Origin: an uncultured Croceicoccus sp.
Lineage (GTDB): Bacteria; Pseudomonadota; Alphaproteobacteria; Sphingomonadales; Sphingomonadaceae
Direction of reading: 5' to 3'
Assembly (NCBI RefSeq): GCF_947496385.1
Contig: NZ_CANMCP010000015.1
Span: 1 to 33,691, forward strand
DNA: 33,691 bases
In this document: one piece after another, positions 33,426-33,691 of the stretch
Position numbering within the stretch: position 1 is the stretch's first letter
How the letters are laid out: each line of letters opens with the position of its first letter
Notes under the pieces: generated by a model
Seen by the model: only the letters and a program-made list of their open reading frames with translations
Database searches by the model: none
Told to the model about the DNA's origin: nothing
Program-made: the position numbers and the translations under genes

Positions 33426-33551
33426 GGCACTGTCAGAAGGATGGTACCTCTGGCAAAAGCCGCGGTGCGGGGTAGGGGAAGCGTATGCCCCAAGCCAAGA
33501 AACCAGCCAACCCGTTCCGGTACTTCCATTCTTCGCCGGAAGTCATCCGAC
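33426..33551 (+). mobile_element. IS6-family left-end fragment 3 (126 bp)
   Basis: It starts GGCACTGTCAGAAGGATGG and includes the transposase ATG at 33485 and its first 22 codons (to SSEVI-like SPEVIR). It is then cut by the next left end at 33552. Its coding bases (CGGAAGTCATCCGAC) match fragment 2 rather than the copy at 1035. Confidence 0.82.
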
Positions 33552-33691
33552 GGCACTGTCAGAAGGATTGTACCTCTGGCAAATTGTGGAGCGCAGGGTA
33601 GGAGAAGCGGATGCCCCGAGCCAAGAAACCAGCCAACCCGTTCCGGTATTTCCATTCTTCGCCGGAGGTGATCCGCCTCGTGGTAATGATG
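33552..33691 (+). mobile_element. IS6-family element 4, left end, runs off the window
   Basis: It starts GGCACTGTCAGAAGGATTG. The leader differs from the others (AATTGTGGAGCGCAGGGTAGGAG). The first 81 coding bases are identical to the complete copy at 1035-1874. This may be the full right-hand IS of the composite, but its right end is outside the window. Confidence 0.82.
33611..33691 (+). CDS. IS6-family transposase, 5' part (cut by window end)
   Basis: The first 27 codons (MPRAKKPANPFRYFHSS and on to VVMM) are identical at the nucleotide level to the transposase at 1094. The rest lies beyond the window, so whether it is intact cannot be judged. Confidence 0.8.
   Translation, partial: MPRAKKPANPFRYFHSSPEVIRLVVMM

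Larger units (their letters stand above)
1035..33691. other. IS6-bounded catabolic island (pseudo-composite transposon)
   Basis: About 31 kb of catabolic genes lie between IS6-family copies in direct orientation, one complete on the left and a stack on the right. The left copy interrupts a host helicase/restriction gene. IS6 elements in direct orientation can move the intervening DNA as a circular unit by cointegration or recombination. Movement of this segment is inferred; no flanking duplication could be tested because the right end is outside the window. Confidence 0.65.

Noticed and set aside
32892-33671. 259-aa open frame at the right end taken as an intact transposase
   Set aside because: Homology stops at NRAENSHL and the rest reads through leaders of two further IS left ends in a wrong frame; it is a truncated transposase plus junk.

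Overview
This window looks like a catabolic genomic island from an alphaproteobacterium, most likely a sphingomonad (Sphingomonadales). That assignment is an inference from gene content: a TonB-dependent receptor with the N-terminal 'IIVTARRREE' signature, a spinster-type MFS porter, a CYP101-like P450, many SDR, ALDH and thiolase genes, and moderately high GC. No rRNA or tRNA gene or CRISPR array was seen.

Layout. (1) 37-1034: the 3' part of a helicase/restriction-type gene, cut off at its helicase motif VI by an IS6-family element (1035-1874). (2) 1904-3384 (minus): an SDR and CoA-transferase subunit B. (3) 3527-6964 (plus): acyl-CoA dehydrogenase, ACAD10/11-type kinase and thiolase, very tightly packed. 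(4) 6973-9323 (minus): an SDR and a GMC alcohol oxidase/dehydrogenase, divergent from a thiolase-like gene (9377-10879, plus). (5) 10889-11506: a decayed IS5-type transposase. (6) 11589-17384 (minus): enoyl-CoA hydratase, ADP-forming acyl-CoA synthetase, aldehyde dehydrogenase and Rieske oxygenase, divergent from an IclR regulator (17540-18298). (7) 18283-29979 (minus): a run of ten genes: MFS porter, CoA-transferase subunit A, ALDH, DUF35, SCP2-thiolase-like protein, AMP-forming acyl-CoA ligase, second IclR, P450, aldo/keto reductase and ALDH. (8) 30279-32717 (plus): TonB-dependent receptor. (9) 32759-33691: a pile of at least four IS6-family left ends, each truncated by the next.

How the genes may fit together (inference). 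The TonB receptor and MFS porter import a hydrophobic compound. The CYP101-like P450 and the Rieske oxygenase oxygenate it. GMC, AKR, SDR and ALDH enzymes oxidise the alcohols and aldehydes to acids. Two chemically different ligases plus a CoA-transferase form CoA thioesters. The ACAD/kinase pair, hydratase, SDRs, thiolases and the SCP2/DUF35 pair then shorten the chain. The substrate cannot be read from the sequence; a terpenoid or other alicyclic compound is a reasonable guess because of the CYP101-like P450.

The most notable non-coding signal is a repeated module, GAGAAT-N3-ATTCTC followed after exactly 5 nt by TTGAC(A/G). It lies upstream of the acyl-CoA dehydrogenase, the Rieske oxygenase, the P450 and (degenerate left half) the TonB receptor. 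It probably ties the island into one IclR-type regulon.
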